NCBI GenBank assembly: GCA_017856455.1
Contig: JAFMEZ010000013.1
Location: 1-44,386 of the forward strand
Reading direction: 5' to 3'
Origin: Parafilimonas sp.
Lineage (GTDB): Bacteria > Bacteroidota > Bacteroidia > Chitinophagales > Chitinophagaceae
DNA length: 44,386 nucleotides
The translations under genes were made by a program, and so were the position numbers. This document shows, one piece after another, positions 9,534-18,057 of the stretch (position 1 is its first letter; each line of letters starts with the position of its first letter). Under the pieces are notes generated by a model, which did no database searches, was not told the origin of the DNA, and was given only the letters and a program-made list of their open reading frames with translations.

Positions 9534-10562
9534 ATGGAAATAGGTATAGATAGTTTTGCAGCAATGTTCAGCAGTAGACCTCAGCATCCAATCAGTGATC
9601 AAGATGCAGTCCAACAACTGTTGGCAAGAATGAAATATGCTGATGAAGTTGGTGTTGACGTATTTGGTATTGGCGAACATCATCGCAAGGGATTTTTGGA
9701 TTCAGCTCCCTTTGAACTTCTTTCTGCTGCTGCTGCGATTACAAAGCAAATGCGATTAACGACAGCTGTAACGGTATTGAGTGCGGCGGATCCTGTAAGG
9801 GTATTTCAAAGTTTTGCAACATTGGATTTGATTGCTAACGGCAGAGCTGAGATGGTTGTTGGAAGAGGATCTTTTATTGATGCTTATCCACTTTTCGGAT
9901 TTCAATTAGAAGATTATGATGATCTCTTTGTAGAGAAACTGGATCTCTTGTTGAAGATTATGCAAAAAGAAGAAATTACCTGGAGTGGAAAATTCAGACC
10001 TGCTTTACGTAATCAATCCATATATCCTCGACCTGTGCAAGATCCAGCACCTGTATGGTTAGGCGTAGGTGGGACTCCTGAATCATTTGTCAGAGCTGGG
10101 TCATTAGGACTACCACTGATGGTTGCTATCATAGGGGGAGAAACACATCACTTTAAACCATTGGTTGATTTGTATAGAGAGGCAGGGAAAAGAGCTGGTT
10201 TTTCACCAGAACAATTAAAAGTAGGAATGCATTCATTGGGATATGTTGCCGATACAAAAGAACAAGCGATGGAAGAATTTTATCCTGGCTATGCAGAGGC
10301 CATGAATAAAATTGGAAGAGAAAGAGGGTGGTCTCCAATGACAAGGGGAAGATTCGAAGCGCAGATGGGTCCGCGTGGAGCACTCTTAGTTGGTGATCCT
10401 CAGGAGGTTGCAGAAAAAATTGTTCGACATTCGAACGCGTTGGGCGGGATATCTCGCTTAACATTTCAAATGGATACGGCAGAACTATCTCATGAAAAAC
10501 TCATGCATGCAATAGAGTTGATTGGCAGCAAAGTGAAATCATTGGTAAATTCAGCAGAATAA
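9534..10562 (+). CDS. LLM class flavin-dependent oxidoreductase
   Basis: Bacterial-luciferase-like (LLM) monooxygenase or reductase of 342 aa, using FMN or F420. Seen: the N-terminal MEIGIDSFAA strand, FGIGEHHRKGF (typical EHH signature), AVTVLSAADPVRVFQ, and GRAEMVVGRGSF in the barrel. The C-terminal part (GDPQEVAEKIVRHSNALGGISRLTFQMD) is the usual family ending. No signal peptide, so cytoplasmic. The molybdenum-hydroxylase genes follow at 26 bp on the same strand, suggesting a shared oxidation pathway. There is no sign of light production; 'luciferase-like' is only the fold name. Confidence 0.88.
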   Translation: MEIGIDSFAAMFSSRPQHPISDQDAVQQLLARMKYADEVGVDVFGIGEHHRKGFLDSAPFELLSAAAAITKQMRLTTAVTVLSAADPVRVFQSFATLDLIANGRAEMVVGRGSFIDAYPLFGFQLEDYDDLFVEKLDLLLKIMQKEEITWSGKFRPALRNQSIYPRPVQDPAPVWLGVGGTPESFVRAGSLGLPLMVAIIGGETHHFKPLVDLYREAGKRAGFSPEQLKVGMHSLGYVADTKEQAMEEFYPGYAEAMNKIGRERGWSPMTRGRFEAQMGPRGALLVGDPQEVAEKIVRHSNALGGISRLTFQMDTAELSHEKLMHAIELIGSKVKSLVNSAE

Positions 10563-10588
10563 TTTTAACTTAGAACAAAGCGTTTAAG

Positions 10589-11194
10589 ATGTCGTATTGT
10601 TATCAATCCAGCAGTAGGAGGGGATTTATTAAAAAGGCAATTGGAATGGCTTCAGTAGGAATTGTAACTTCCTTGATTGCCGAAGCTATGCCACTAGAAG
10701 CATTTGTTCCTGTTCCAATTCCTAAACAGAAAGTATCCTTAGAAATAAACGGTAAGAAGCTCGACTTGATGGTGGACATTCGGTCTACATTGCAAGATTT
10801 GTTGAGAGAAGAATTAGGATTGACAGGCACGAAAAAAGGATGTGCAATGGGAGACTGTGGATCGTGCATGATTCATATCAATGGTAACAGAGCCAATGCA
10901 TGTTTAAGTCTAGTTGTATACAACGATGGCAATAAGATTACTACAATCGAAGGCTTATCCAATGGAGATCAATTACACCCAGTGCAGGCTGCATTCTTAA
11001 AACATGATTCTTTTCAATGTGGGTATTGTACATCAGGACAAATTATGTCTGCTGTAACCTGTTTGAGGGAGGGTGCTGCTAAGAATAGAGAAGAAATTAA
11101 AAAATATATGCAGCGCAATATCTGCAGATGTGGCTCATATCAGAATATTGTTGATGCCATTGAAGAAGTAAAAAAATCTGGAGTAAAGGTTTAA
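10589..11194 (+). CDS. (2Fe-2S) small subunit of xanthine-dehydrogenase-family enzyme, Tat-exported
   Basis: Iron-sulfur electron-transfer subunit of a molybdenum hydroxylase (isoquinoline 1-oxidoreductase / aldehyde dehydrogenase type). Plant-type [2Fe-2S] cysteines are C85, C90, C93 and C105 (CAMGDCGSC...C). The second cluster is C144, C147, C179 and C181 (CGYC...CRC). The N-terminus carries a twin-arginine signal, SSRRGFIKKAIGM, followed by a hydrophobic stretch, so the folded subunit should reach the periplasm. The large subunit starts 10 bp downstream and has no signal of its own, which fits co-export. Confidence 0.93.
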   Translation: MSYCYQSSSRRGFIKKAIGMASVGIVTSLIAEAMPLEAFVPVPIPKQKVSLEINGKKLDLMVDIRSTLQDLLREELGLTGTKKGCAMGDCGSCMIHINGNRANACLSLVVYNDGNKITTIEGLSNGDQLHPVQAAFLKHDSFQCGYCTSGQIMSAVTCLREGAAKNREEIKKYMQRNICRCGSYQNIVDAIEEVKKSGVKV

Positions 11195-11204
11195 ACATTC
11201 AGAC

Positions 11205-13436
11205 ATGAAAAAAAATTTCAACTCAGCATATCTTCCTGACGAGCGAGTAGACGGTTTAGAAAAAGTAACAGGTAAAGCCAAGTATACTGCAGAACATCAA
11301 TTGCCAAATATGGCATATGCGGTTTTTGTTTGCAGCACCATTGCAAAAGGAAAAATTAAACATATTGATACTTCAAAGGCTTTGTCTGCACCCGGTGCAA
11401 TTGATGTAATGCATTATGAAAATTGTCCAAAGGTTCCCGGATATCAACCTGCTGCTTTCCCTGATTTAAAAAATGTTGGAGAGTGGAGAGGCCTAAAAGT
11501 TTTTGGTGATCCATTGGTAAGATTTTATGGACAGCCTGTAGCGCTTGCTTTGGCAGAATCTATTGAAAGCGCTAATGAAGTTGCAAAGCTCGTTGAAATC
11601 GAATATGAAGCAGAAGCTTTCGAAACAGATTTTGATACATTAAGAAAAGATCCTTCAAAATTAAAAGGCAGTAATAATTATGTAAGAGGAAAAATTCAGG
11701 CGTACAAAGAAGCACCTTTTTTTGTAGAGGCTGAATATAATGTTCCCATTGAAGTGCATAATCCAATGGAGATGCATGCAACTATTGCATTTTGGGAAAC
11801 TGCAGATACAGTTCTATTGCACGACAAGACGCAAGGTCCAAAGGCCACACAATCAGCTGTTGCAAGATTGTTCGGCTTGCCAGAAAAAAATGTAAGAATC
11901 ATTGCAGAAAATGTTGGAGGTGCATTTGGAAGTGCGTTAAGAAGTTGGGCCAATGTTCCTGCAGCAGTGATTGCAGCAAAAAAAATTCAACGTCCGGTTA
12001 AATTGGTATTGACAAGGCCACAGATGTTTAATCTTGTGGGTTACAGGCCTCAGGCATGGCAAAAAGTTGGAGTTGGTGCGGATGCCAATGGAAATTTATT
12101 GGGTATTACCCACCATGCCATCAGTAATACATCACGCTATGAAGATTTCAGAGAAGGTATTGTTGATGCTTCAAAATTCTTGTACAAATGTGATCATGTT
12201 GATACAGAGTATAAGATATTGCCACTTGATTTGAGTACGCCAACATGGATGCGTGGACCTGGTGAAGCGACAGGATGTTTTGCATTGGAATGTTCTTTGG
12301 ATGATCTTGCTTTTAAATTGAAAATGGATCCTATTCAATTCCGCATAAAAAATTTTACAGAGATCCAGCAAGAATCTAAACTACCATGGTCTGCTATTAA
12401 TTTAAAGGATTGTTATGCCAAGGGTGCTGAATTGATTGGTTGGAAAAACAGAAAACAATTACCCAAAACATTGAAAGAAGGTGACTGGTATGTTGGATAT
12501 GGAATGGGCGTAGGTGTTTTTGGAGCTGGTCGTGGTACATCAACTGTAAGAGCTATACTTCATGCAGATGGAAGAGTCGTTTTGGAAAGTGCAGTAAGTG
12601 ATATGGGATCTGGAACAGCAACTGCGATGGTAAAAGTTGCAGCGAATGCTTTGGGTATTCCAGAGGAGAAAATAAAATTTGTAATGGGTGATTCAGATTT
12701 ACCACCCGGACCCATGCAGGGTGGTTCAACCACAACATCTACACTTGGTTCTGGTGTACATCTGGCATGTGAAAGTTTAAAAGATCTTTTAAAAGATATG
12801 GCTATTCAAATGGTTGACTCTTTTAAATCAATGGCAAAAGATAAAATTGGAATTGAAGGGTTGAAGTTATTTTCATTAGACAATAATAATATTTCAGTTA
12901 CTGCAAGAGAGTTGATTGATAAAAAGAAAGTTTCTTTTATCGATATTGTAAAAACATCACCAGGACTCAATACCAGAGAAATTCAAAAGGCGACCAATTC
13001 TTTTTCAGTTCATTTTGTTAAGGTGCATGTTCATTCAAAGACAAATGAAATTCAGCTTAAACATGTCGTAACCACAGGTGATGCAGGAAAGATCATCAGT
13101 GAAGCAACTGCCAGGAGTCAAATGTTAGGAGGTGCAGTAGGTGGAATTGGTATGGCTTTGACAGAAGAAGTGAAGGTTGATCATTCAACTGGAAAAATTT
13201 CAAATGCAACACTAGGGTCGTATATCGTACCACGTCATACCATGATTCCACACATCGATGTATGGTTTACAAATAAGCCTGATCCCTACATTAATGCAAT
13301 AGGTGCAAAAGGATTGGGAGAGATTGCAATCATAGGGTTTGCAGCTGCAGTAAGTAATGCAATTTTTAATGCAACTGGAAAGCGTGTTCGAGATTTGCCT
13401 ATTACTAAAGAAAAATTAGCAAAAGTAAAAGCTTAA
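11205..13436 (+). CDS. Molybdopterin-binding large subunit, xanthine-dehydrogenase family
   Basis: Catalytic Mo subunit of 743 aa. It starts with the aldehyde oxidase/xanthine dehydrogenase a/b hammerhead domain (DERVDGLEKVTGKAKYTAEH) and continues with the molybdenum-cofactor domain. Motifs include NVGGAFGSALR, WMRGPGEATGCFALEC and the base glutamate E706 in GAKGLGEIAI. No FAD subunit is encoded nearby, so electrons probably leave through the 2Fe-2S subunit to a periplasmic carrier instead of FAD/NAD. Substrate could be an aldehyde or N-heterocycle. It is co-transcribed with the small subunit and ends directly against the convergent gene at 13437. Confidence 0.93.
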   Translation: MKKNFNSAYLPDERVDGLEKVTGKAKYTAEHQLPNMAYAVFVCSTIAKGKIKHIDTSKALSAPGAIDVMHYENCPKVPGYQPAAFPDLKNVGEWRGLKVFGDPLVRFYGQPVALALAESIESANEVAKLVEIEYEAEAFETDFDTLRKDPSKLKGSNNYVRGKIQAYKEAPFFVEAEYNVPIEVHNPMEMHATIAFWETADTVLLHDKTQGPKATQSAVARLFGLPEKNVRIIAENVGGAFGSALRSWANVPAAVIAAKKIQRPVKLVLTRPQMFNLVGYRPQAWQKVGVGADANGNLLGITHHAISNTSRYEDFREGIVDASKFLYKCDHVDTEYKILPLDLSTPTWMRGPGEATGCFALECSLDDLAFKLKMDPIQFRIKNFTEIQQESKLPWSAINLKDCYAKGAELIGWKNRKQLPKTLKEGDWYVGYGMGVGVFGAGRGTSTVRAILHADGRVVLESAVSDMGSGTATAMVKVAANALGIPEEKIKFVMGDSDLPPGPMQGGSTTTSTLGSGVHLACESLKDLLKDMAIQMVDSFKSMAKDKIGIEGLKLFSLDNNNISVTARELIDKKKVSFIDIVKTSPGLNTREIQKATNSFSVHFVKVHVHSKTNEIQLKHVVTTGDAGKIISEATARSQMLGGAVGGIGMALTEEVKVDHSTGKISNATLGSYIVPRHTMIPHIDVWFTNKPDPYINAIGAKGLGEIAIIGFAAAVSNAIFNATGKRVRDLPITKEKLAKVKA

Positions 13437-14315
13437 CTAACTGTGTGCTTTTAAAAAAGTTATTGCTTTTTTATAGGCATCAGCTGCCGCTTCAGCGTTA
13501 AAGCTTGGGTTGCTTGGATTGGCAAATCCATGTCCTGCTTCGTATCTAAATGCCTCTAATTTTTTACCAGCTGTCTGCATATTTTTTTCAAACTCATTCA
13601 CGACTGCTGGTGATGGAGACTGGTCTTTATTTCCAAAGAAACCAATGACATCACATTGTAGTGTTTTTAATTTTTCCAGGTTGCTCTCAGGACGACCGTA
13701 AAACATGATAGCGCCTTTAGCTTTTGATTCAGCAAGAATTGCTGTCTGTAAACTCCACATTCCACCAAAACACCATCCCACACTATAAATTTGAGCGTCT
13801 TGACCAGCATGTTCGATTGCACCTTTTATGATTGCAACCATTCGCGTCATATCAGCCCCTCTCATCAGTTTCATTGCACTATCTGGCGTTGCTGCAACTT
13901 TTCCATCATACATATCAACTGCCAATACGTTCATATTTCCAAGATCCTTATAATATTTGTCGGCCTCATTTTTAATGTTATCGTTCAATCCCCACCATTC
14001 CTGAATGACGATCAACCATTTATTAGATTTCTTTTTTGATGCAATAAAGTATGCATTCGCGTCCTTACCATCTGTGCCCTTAAATGAAATCATTTTACCC
14101 AACTGTTCTGTGTTTGCAGCATTTTTAGGTGAAATGTGAAGTGAGGCAAATGTTGTTTGAGATGCCTCCTGCTGATAAGCATTAAGAGTCTCCATATTGT
14201 AACATGCAATGATGTCTTCTTTAGATATTTTTTCTCTTATAGAGATTTTTTTATTCCAACTGATCCAAGAAAATGCAAAAACCAAGACTGCAATAATTGA
14301 AAAAACTTTTTTCAT
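13437..14315 (-). CDS. Exported dienelactone hydrolase family protein
   Basis: Alpha/beta hydrolase of 292 aa with the dienelactone hydrolase (DLH) layout. The nucleophile is cysteine C182 in VGWCFGG, the acid D231 (FFGNKDQSPSP), the base H262 (EAGHGFANP), and E106 in QEWWGLN is the residue that holds the Cys thiolate in DLH. An N-terminal hydrophobic segment (VFSIIAVLVFAFSWISW) makes it exported or anchored, unlike classical cytoplasmic ClcD. Residues 30-80 are an extra N-terminal region of unknown role. Its stop abuts the stop of the Mo-hydroxylase large subunit. True substrate unknown. Confidence 0.88.
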   Translation of the reverse strand: MKKVFSIIAVLVFAFSWISWNKKISIREKISKEDIIACYNMETLNAYQQEASQTTFASLHISPKNAANTEQLGKMISFKGTDGKDANAYFIASKKKSNKWLIVIQEWWGLNDNIKNEADKYYKDLGNMNVLAVDMYDGKVAATPDSAMKLMRGADMTRMVAIIKGAIEHAGQDAQIYSVGWCFGGMWSLQTAILAESKAKGAIMFYGRPESNLEKLKTLQCDVIGFFGNKDQSPSPAVVNEFEKNMQTAGKKLEAFRYEAGHGFANPSNPSFNAEAAADAYKKAITFLKAHS

Positions 14316-14366
14316 TGTATTTAATTGAGTACATTAAATATAATTAAAATTGGGAAACTATATTAA

Positions 14367-15119
14367 ATGAATGGAGTAATTAGCCTGTATACACAGCTTG
14401 ATTGGTTGCTTGTTATGTTAGCTGCATTTCTGATTGGAATGGGGAAGGCAGGCCTCAAGGGAGTGGATATGCTGAATGTAACATTGATGGCCATTGTGTT
14501 TGGTGGAAAATCATCTACAGGTATTGTGCTGCCCTTGCTTTGTGTTGCTGATATTGCTGCAGTAGCATATTATAATCGACATGCACAATGGAAGCATTTT
14601 TGGAAATTGGTGCCATGGATGATGATAGGAATTTTAATTGGTGTATTTACGGGCAAAGACATGAACGAGATTATTTTCAAAAAAGTGATTGCAGCTATAA
14701 TATTCATTACAATTTTCATTGTTCTACTCATGGAATACAGAAAATCCAAAGAAGTTCCTGATCGGCTTCTCTTTATTATACCAACTGGATTAGCTGCAGG
14801 TTTTACTACAATGATTGGAAATTTAGCAGGTGCATTTGCCAATCTATATTTTCTTGCCATGAGGCTTTCAAAAAATGATTTTATTGGTACCGGAGCATGG
14901 ATATTTCTCTTTATGAATCTTTTTAAATTACCCTTTCAGGTATTTTACTGGAAGAATATCAATATTCAATCTTTGCAGGTTGACATGATATTGTTGCCGG
15001 CATTAGCAATTGGATTTTGGTCGGGCTTAAAAATAGTTGATAAAATTGATGATCAGCAATTTAGAAAACTCGTAATGATCCTAACCCTAATTGGTTCAAT
15101 CCTAATGTTATTCAGATAG
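14367..15119 (+). CDS. TauE/SafE family (DUF81) membrane permease
   Basis: A 250-aa integral membrane protein with about eight hydrophobic segments in two similar halves, each opening with the family-type stretch: LLVMLAAFLIGMGKAGLKG near the start and GLAAGFTTMIGNLAGAFANLYFL near residue 150. TauE/SafE proteins export sulfite, sulfoacetate or other small organic anions. The promoter region is the 51-bp gap to the divergent DLH gene. The 3' end overlaps the convergent GNAT by 12 bp. Transported substrate cannot be told. Confidence 0.88.
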   Translation: MNGVISLYTQLDWLLVMLAAFLIGMGKAGLKGVDMLNVTLMAIVFGGKSSTGIVLPLLCVADIAAVAYYNRHAQWKHFWKLVPWMMIGILIGVFTGKDMNEIIFKKVIAAIIFITIFIVLLMEYRKSKEVPDRLLFIIPTGLAAGFTTMIGNLAGAFANLYFLAMRLSKNDFIGTGAWIFLFMNLFKLPFQVFYWKNINIQSLQVDMILLPALAIGFWSGLKIVDKIDDQQFRKLVMILTLIGSILMLFR

Positions 15120-15587
15120 AATCTTTTCCATATACACTGTATTTGTATTCGGATTAAAATAATACGCGGGGATATCAAAAAATCCAAACTTCCTGTAAAG
15201 TGAAATTGCAGGTGTCATAGAGTCGAGGGTATCTAATCTTATTTTTTTATATTTTCTAATTATAGCATTTTCGATAAGGATCTCCATCATCTTATCGGCA
15301 ATCATCATTCTTCTATAAATGGGTTTTACATACATGCGTTTGATTTCGCATATATCTTCTTCAATTTTCCTAAATGCTGCACATGCAATTGGATTTAAAT
15401 TATCATAAACGATGATTAACATGCCATGAGGTAAGCCATACATGGCTGATGCATCCTTTAATTCTTTTTCAAAATTTTGGAATGCAAGGCTGATATTAAG
15501 AGAGTTTGCATATTCCTTGAATAAGATAACGCCATCTGAAAACTCCTTTTCTTTTGATGCAACAATAAATTTTAAATCATTTTTCAC
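15108..15587 (-). CDS. GNAT family N-acetyltransferase
   Basis: A 159-aa acetyltransferase with the GNAT core: the substrate strand (MLIIVYDNLNPIACAAFRKI), motif A (IKRMYVKPIYRRMMIADKMMEILIENA) for acetyl-CoA binding, and the C-terminal SLYRKFGFFDIP element. The start codon is GTG at 15587; no ATG occurs in frame until about residue 54, inside the conserved fold. An exact TAnnTTTG lies 4 nt upstream, hinting at a leaderless mRNA. Acceptor unknown. Confidence 0.87.
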   Translation of the reverse strand: MKNDLKFIVASKEKEFSDGVILFKEYANSLNISLAFQNFEKELKDASAMYGLPHGMLIIVYDNLNPIACAAFRKIEEDICEIKRMYVKPIYRRMMIADKMMEILIENAIIRKYKKIRLDTLDSMTPAISLYRKFGFFDIPAYYFNPNTNTVYMEKILSE

Positions 15588-15591
15588 TAAA

Positions 15592-15599
15592 CAAAGCTA
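15592..15599 (-). promoter_or_regulatory. TAnnTTTG -7 element directly before the GNAT GTG start
   Basis: On the minus strand TAGCTTTG matches the consensus exactly and ends 4 nt before the GTG start at 15587. If used, the transcript would begin at or beside the start codon. Confidence 0.3.
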
Positions 15600-15662
15600 T
15601 TAAATTCATTCTACTTGATTTTGGGAAGAAGTAGAAATTATTCGGAACTTGCATCCACATTC

Positions 15663-17297
15663 ATGAAAAAGTATTTCTCTTATATCATTATAGTTATTCT
15701 TGCTTCAATTTTATTTATTCATTCAATCGGCACAAGTCCATTGTTTGATTGGGATGAAATCAATTTTGCTGAGAGTGCTAGAGAAATGATCGTATCTGGC
15801 GATTATTTAAGGGTACAAATAAATTATCAGCCTTTTTGGGAAAAACCTCCTTTGTTTTTTTGGATGCAGGTGGTATCTATGAAAATATTTGGAATCAATG
15901 AGTTTGCAGCACGTTTTCCAAACGCAATTTGTGGAATTGTAACATTACTGGTATTTTATCATTTAGGCAGTAAAATGCGTAATAGAAAATTTGCATTCTG
16001 GTGGGTTTTATTGTATGTATCAAGTTTCTTACCTCATTTATATTTTAAAAGTGGCATTATTGATCCCTGGTTCAATTTGTTTATTTTTCTTGGTATCTAT
16101 TACTTAAGTGATTTTCTAGAAAATATTCAAGTCAATCAAAAAAAATCTTCCTTAGTAGTTTCAGGAATTTTTACAGGACTTTCTATTTTAACGAAGGGTC
16201 CAGTTGGTTTATTGATTGTATTGCTGACTTATATAGTTTATATTATTCTCAATAAAGGAAAAGGGTTTGTAGCGTTGAAATATTATTTTCAATGGGTGCT
16301 AACTGTTTTAGCTATAACACTGATATGGTTTGGATTAGAAATATTTCAACACGGTTGGTGGTTTATCAATGAGTTTTTTTCCTATCAGGTTCGACTTGCT
16401 AAAACTGAGGATGCAGGACATGGTGGCTTCCCGCTCTATCATTTTGTAGTATTATTTTTTGGTTGTTTTCCGGCATCAATATTCCTCTTGAATAGGCCTA
16501 CTGAAAGCAGTACAGTTTCCAGCGGACAAGTATTTAAAAAAATGATGTGGGCATCATTGATTGTGATACTGACAGTTTTTTCTTTGGTAAAAACAAAAAT
16601 TGTACATTATTCGTCCTTTGCTTATTTCCCTCTGGTATACCTTGCTACAGAGAGCTTATTTCACATTATTGAGCATAAGTCTGATTGGAGAAAATCTAAT
16701 CGTGCTCTTTTATTTGTGATCTATTTGATATGGGCATCTATTTTTATTTTATTACCCATACTATTTATAAATGTTGATTGGTTAAAGCAATTAGCCAGTA
16801 AAGATCAATTTGCATTGGCGAACCTCAATGCAAATGTATACTGGGGCTATTTTTATCTAGTATCAGGTATTATTTTCGTAATAGGCGGTTTAACAGCTTA
16901 CTTCTTATTTAGCCGATCTATACAGAAAGGAATCTTTATGTTATTGATTACGTCGACCATTACTATTCAAAGCCTGTTAACTTTCTTTGTTCCACAAATT
17001 GAATTGTACACTCAAGATGCCGCAATTGAATTTTTTAAGAGTTTAAGAGGGAAGGATGTCTATGTCAGAGCACTAGGTTACAAAAGTTATGCTCCATATT
17101 TTTATGCACAAGTCAATCCACCCCCAACGAATGAGGCCTATGATATTCATTGGCTAATTTATGGGGAAGTTGAAAAACCCGTATACTTGGTAACCCGGCT
17201 TGACAGAAAAGCTCAAGTCATGAGAGACTATGGGGAACAGTTGAAAATATTATACGAAAAAAATGGCTTTGTTTTTCTTGAGCGAAAAACTTACTGA
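15663..17297 (+). CDS. ArnT/GT39-type membrane glycosyltransferase
   Basis: Polytopic GT-C glycosyltransferase of 544 aa that uses a polyprenyl-phosphate sugar donor to modify lipid or protein on the periplasmic side. Visible: first TM helix YIIIVILASILFIHS, then FDWDEINFAESAREM with the conserved acidic DxDE catalytic loop, the WEKPPLFFWMQ region, and ten or more further hydrophobic helices. A soluble C-terminal tail (from about residue 470) follows. ATG 15663 is preferred to the upstream in-frame start at 15615 because it gives the normal MKKYF-TM1 beginning. Its 3' end overlaps a convergent GT2 that could make the lipid-linked donor. Confidence 0.87.
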   Translation: MKKYFSYIIIVILASILFIHSIGTSPLFDWDEINFAESAREMIVSGDYLRVQINYQPFWEKPPLFFWMQVVSMKIFGINEFAARFPNAICGIVTLLVFYHLGSKMRNRKFAFWWVLLYVSSFLPHLYFKSGIIDPWFNLFIFLGIYYLSDFLENIQVNQKKSSLVVSGIFTGLSILTKGPVGLLIVLLTYIVYIILNKGKGFVALKYYFQWVLTVLAITLIWFGLEIFQHGWWFINEFFSYQVRLAKTEDAGHGGFPLYHFVVLFFGCFPASIFLLNRPTESSTVSSGQVFKKMMWASLIVILTVFSLVKTKIVHYSSFAYFPLVYLATESLFHIIEHKSDWRKSNRALLFVIYLIWASIFILLPILFINVDWLKQLASKDQFALANLNANVYWGYFYLVSGIIFVIGGLTAYFLFSRSIQKGIFMLLITSTITIQSLLTFFVPQIELYTQDAAIEFFKSLRGKDVYVRALGYKSYAPYFYAQVNPPPTNEAYDIHWLIYGEVEKPVYLVTRLDRKAQVMRDYGEQLKILYEKNGFVFLERKTY

Positions 17298-18031
17298 TAC
17301 AATTTACTTTTGATCAATTTCCATTTGGCCAGACGAAATATCAATGATACGCTAAGGCAACCCAGACCATATTTTAAGCTCCTGCTAAAGTTAATGCTAC
17401 TTGCTTCTTCAAAATATTTAGTAGGACAAGTTATTTCTGCAATTTGAAAACCTTTAAAAAATATTTGCGAAACCATTTCATTATCAAAAATGAAATCATC
17501 ATCGCATACTTCAAAATTCACAGCCATTAAAACCTCCTTGCTAAATGCTCTATACCCAGTATGATATTCAGAAAGTTTTTCCCCTAGTAATACATTTTGA
17601 AAAAAAGTCAGAAATCTGTTTGCAATAAATTTATATAGTGGCATCCCCCCTCTCAATGCACCATTCCCAAGTATTCTGCTGCCAAAAACAACAGGATAAA
17701 CCCTATTCCCGATAATGCTTGTCATGGCATGAATTAATTGGGGGGTATATTGATAATCAGGGTGCAACATAATTACAATGTCTGCATTGAGATCAAGCGC
17801 TTTTCTGTAACAGCTTTTTTGATTTCCTCCATATCCCTTATTTTTTTCATGTTTAATGATATGTTTTATATGCAGCTCCTTCGCTTTCTGAATGGTAGCA
17901 TCTGAGCTATTGTCATCTACCAGCACAATATCATCTACAATATCAAAAGGGATTTCTTGATATGTTTTTTCCAGCGTTTTCTCTGCATTATATGCTGGAA
18001 GAACAACCACAACTTTTTTATTTTTAAACAT
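17291..18031 (-). CDS. GT2 glycosyltransferase, dolichyl-phosphate-sugar-synthase-like
   Basis: GT-A enzyme of 246 aa: VVLPAYNAEKTLEKTYQEI nucleotide-binding start, IVLVDDNSSDAT, a MLHPDYQYTP metal/acceptor segment and the GYRAFSKEVL block seen in DPM1-like enzymes. Such enzymes move a sugar from a nucleotide to polyprenyl phosphate, giving donors for GT39 enzymes like the convergent neighbour (7-bp overlap of 3' ends). There is no strong C-terminal TM pair. It starts 26 bp after the TPR gene on the same strand, so the two may be co-transcribed. Confidence 0.9.
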   Translation of the reverse strand: MFKNKKVVVVLPAYNAEKTLEKTYQEIPFDIVDDIVLVDDNSSDATIQKAKELHIKHIIKHEKNKGYGGNQKSCYRKALDLNADIVIMLHPDYQYTPQLIHAMTSIIGNRVYPVVFGSRILGNGALRGGMPLYKFIANRFLTFFQNVLLGEKLSEYHTGYRAFSKEVLMAVNFEVCDDDFIFDNEMVSQIFFKGFQIAEITCPTKYFEEASSINFSRSLKYGLGCLSVSLIFRLAKWKLIKSKLYQ

Positions 18032-18057
18032 TAATAATAATTCAATATTTAAAAGGG

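Noticed and set aside
9534-10562. Bioluminescence from the luciferase-like gene
   Set aside because: No luxB, luxCDE or aldehyde-supply genes nearby; the fold is shared by many ordinary monooxygenases and reductases.
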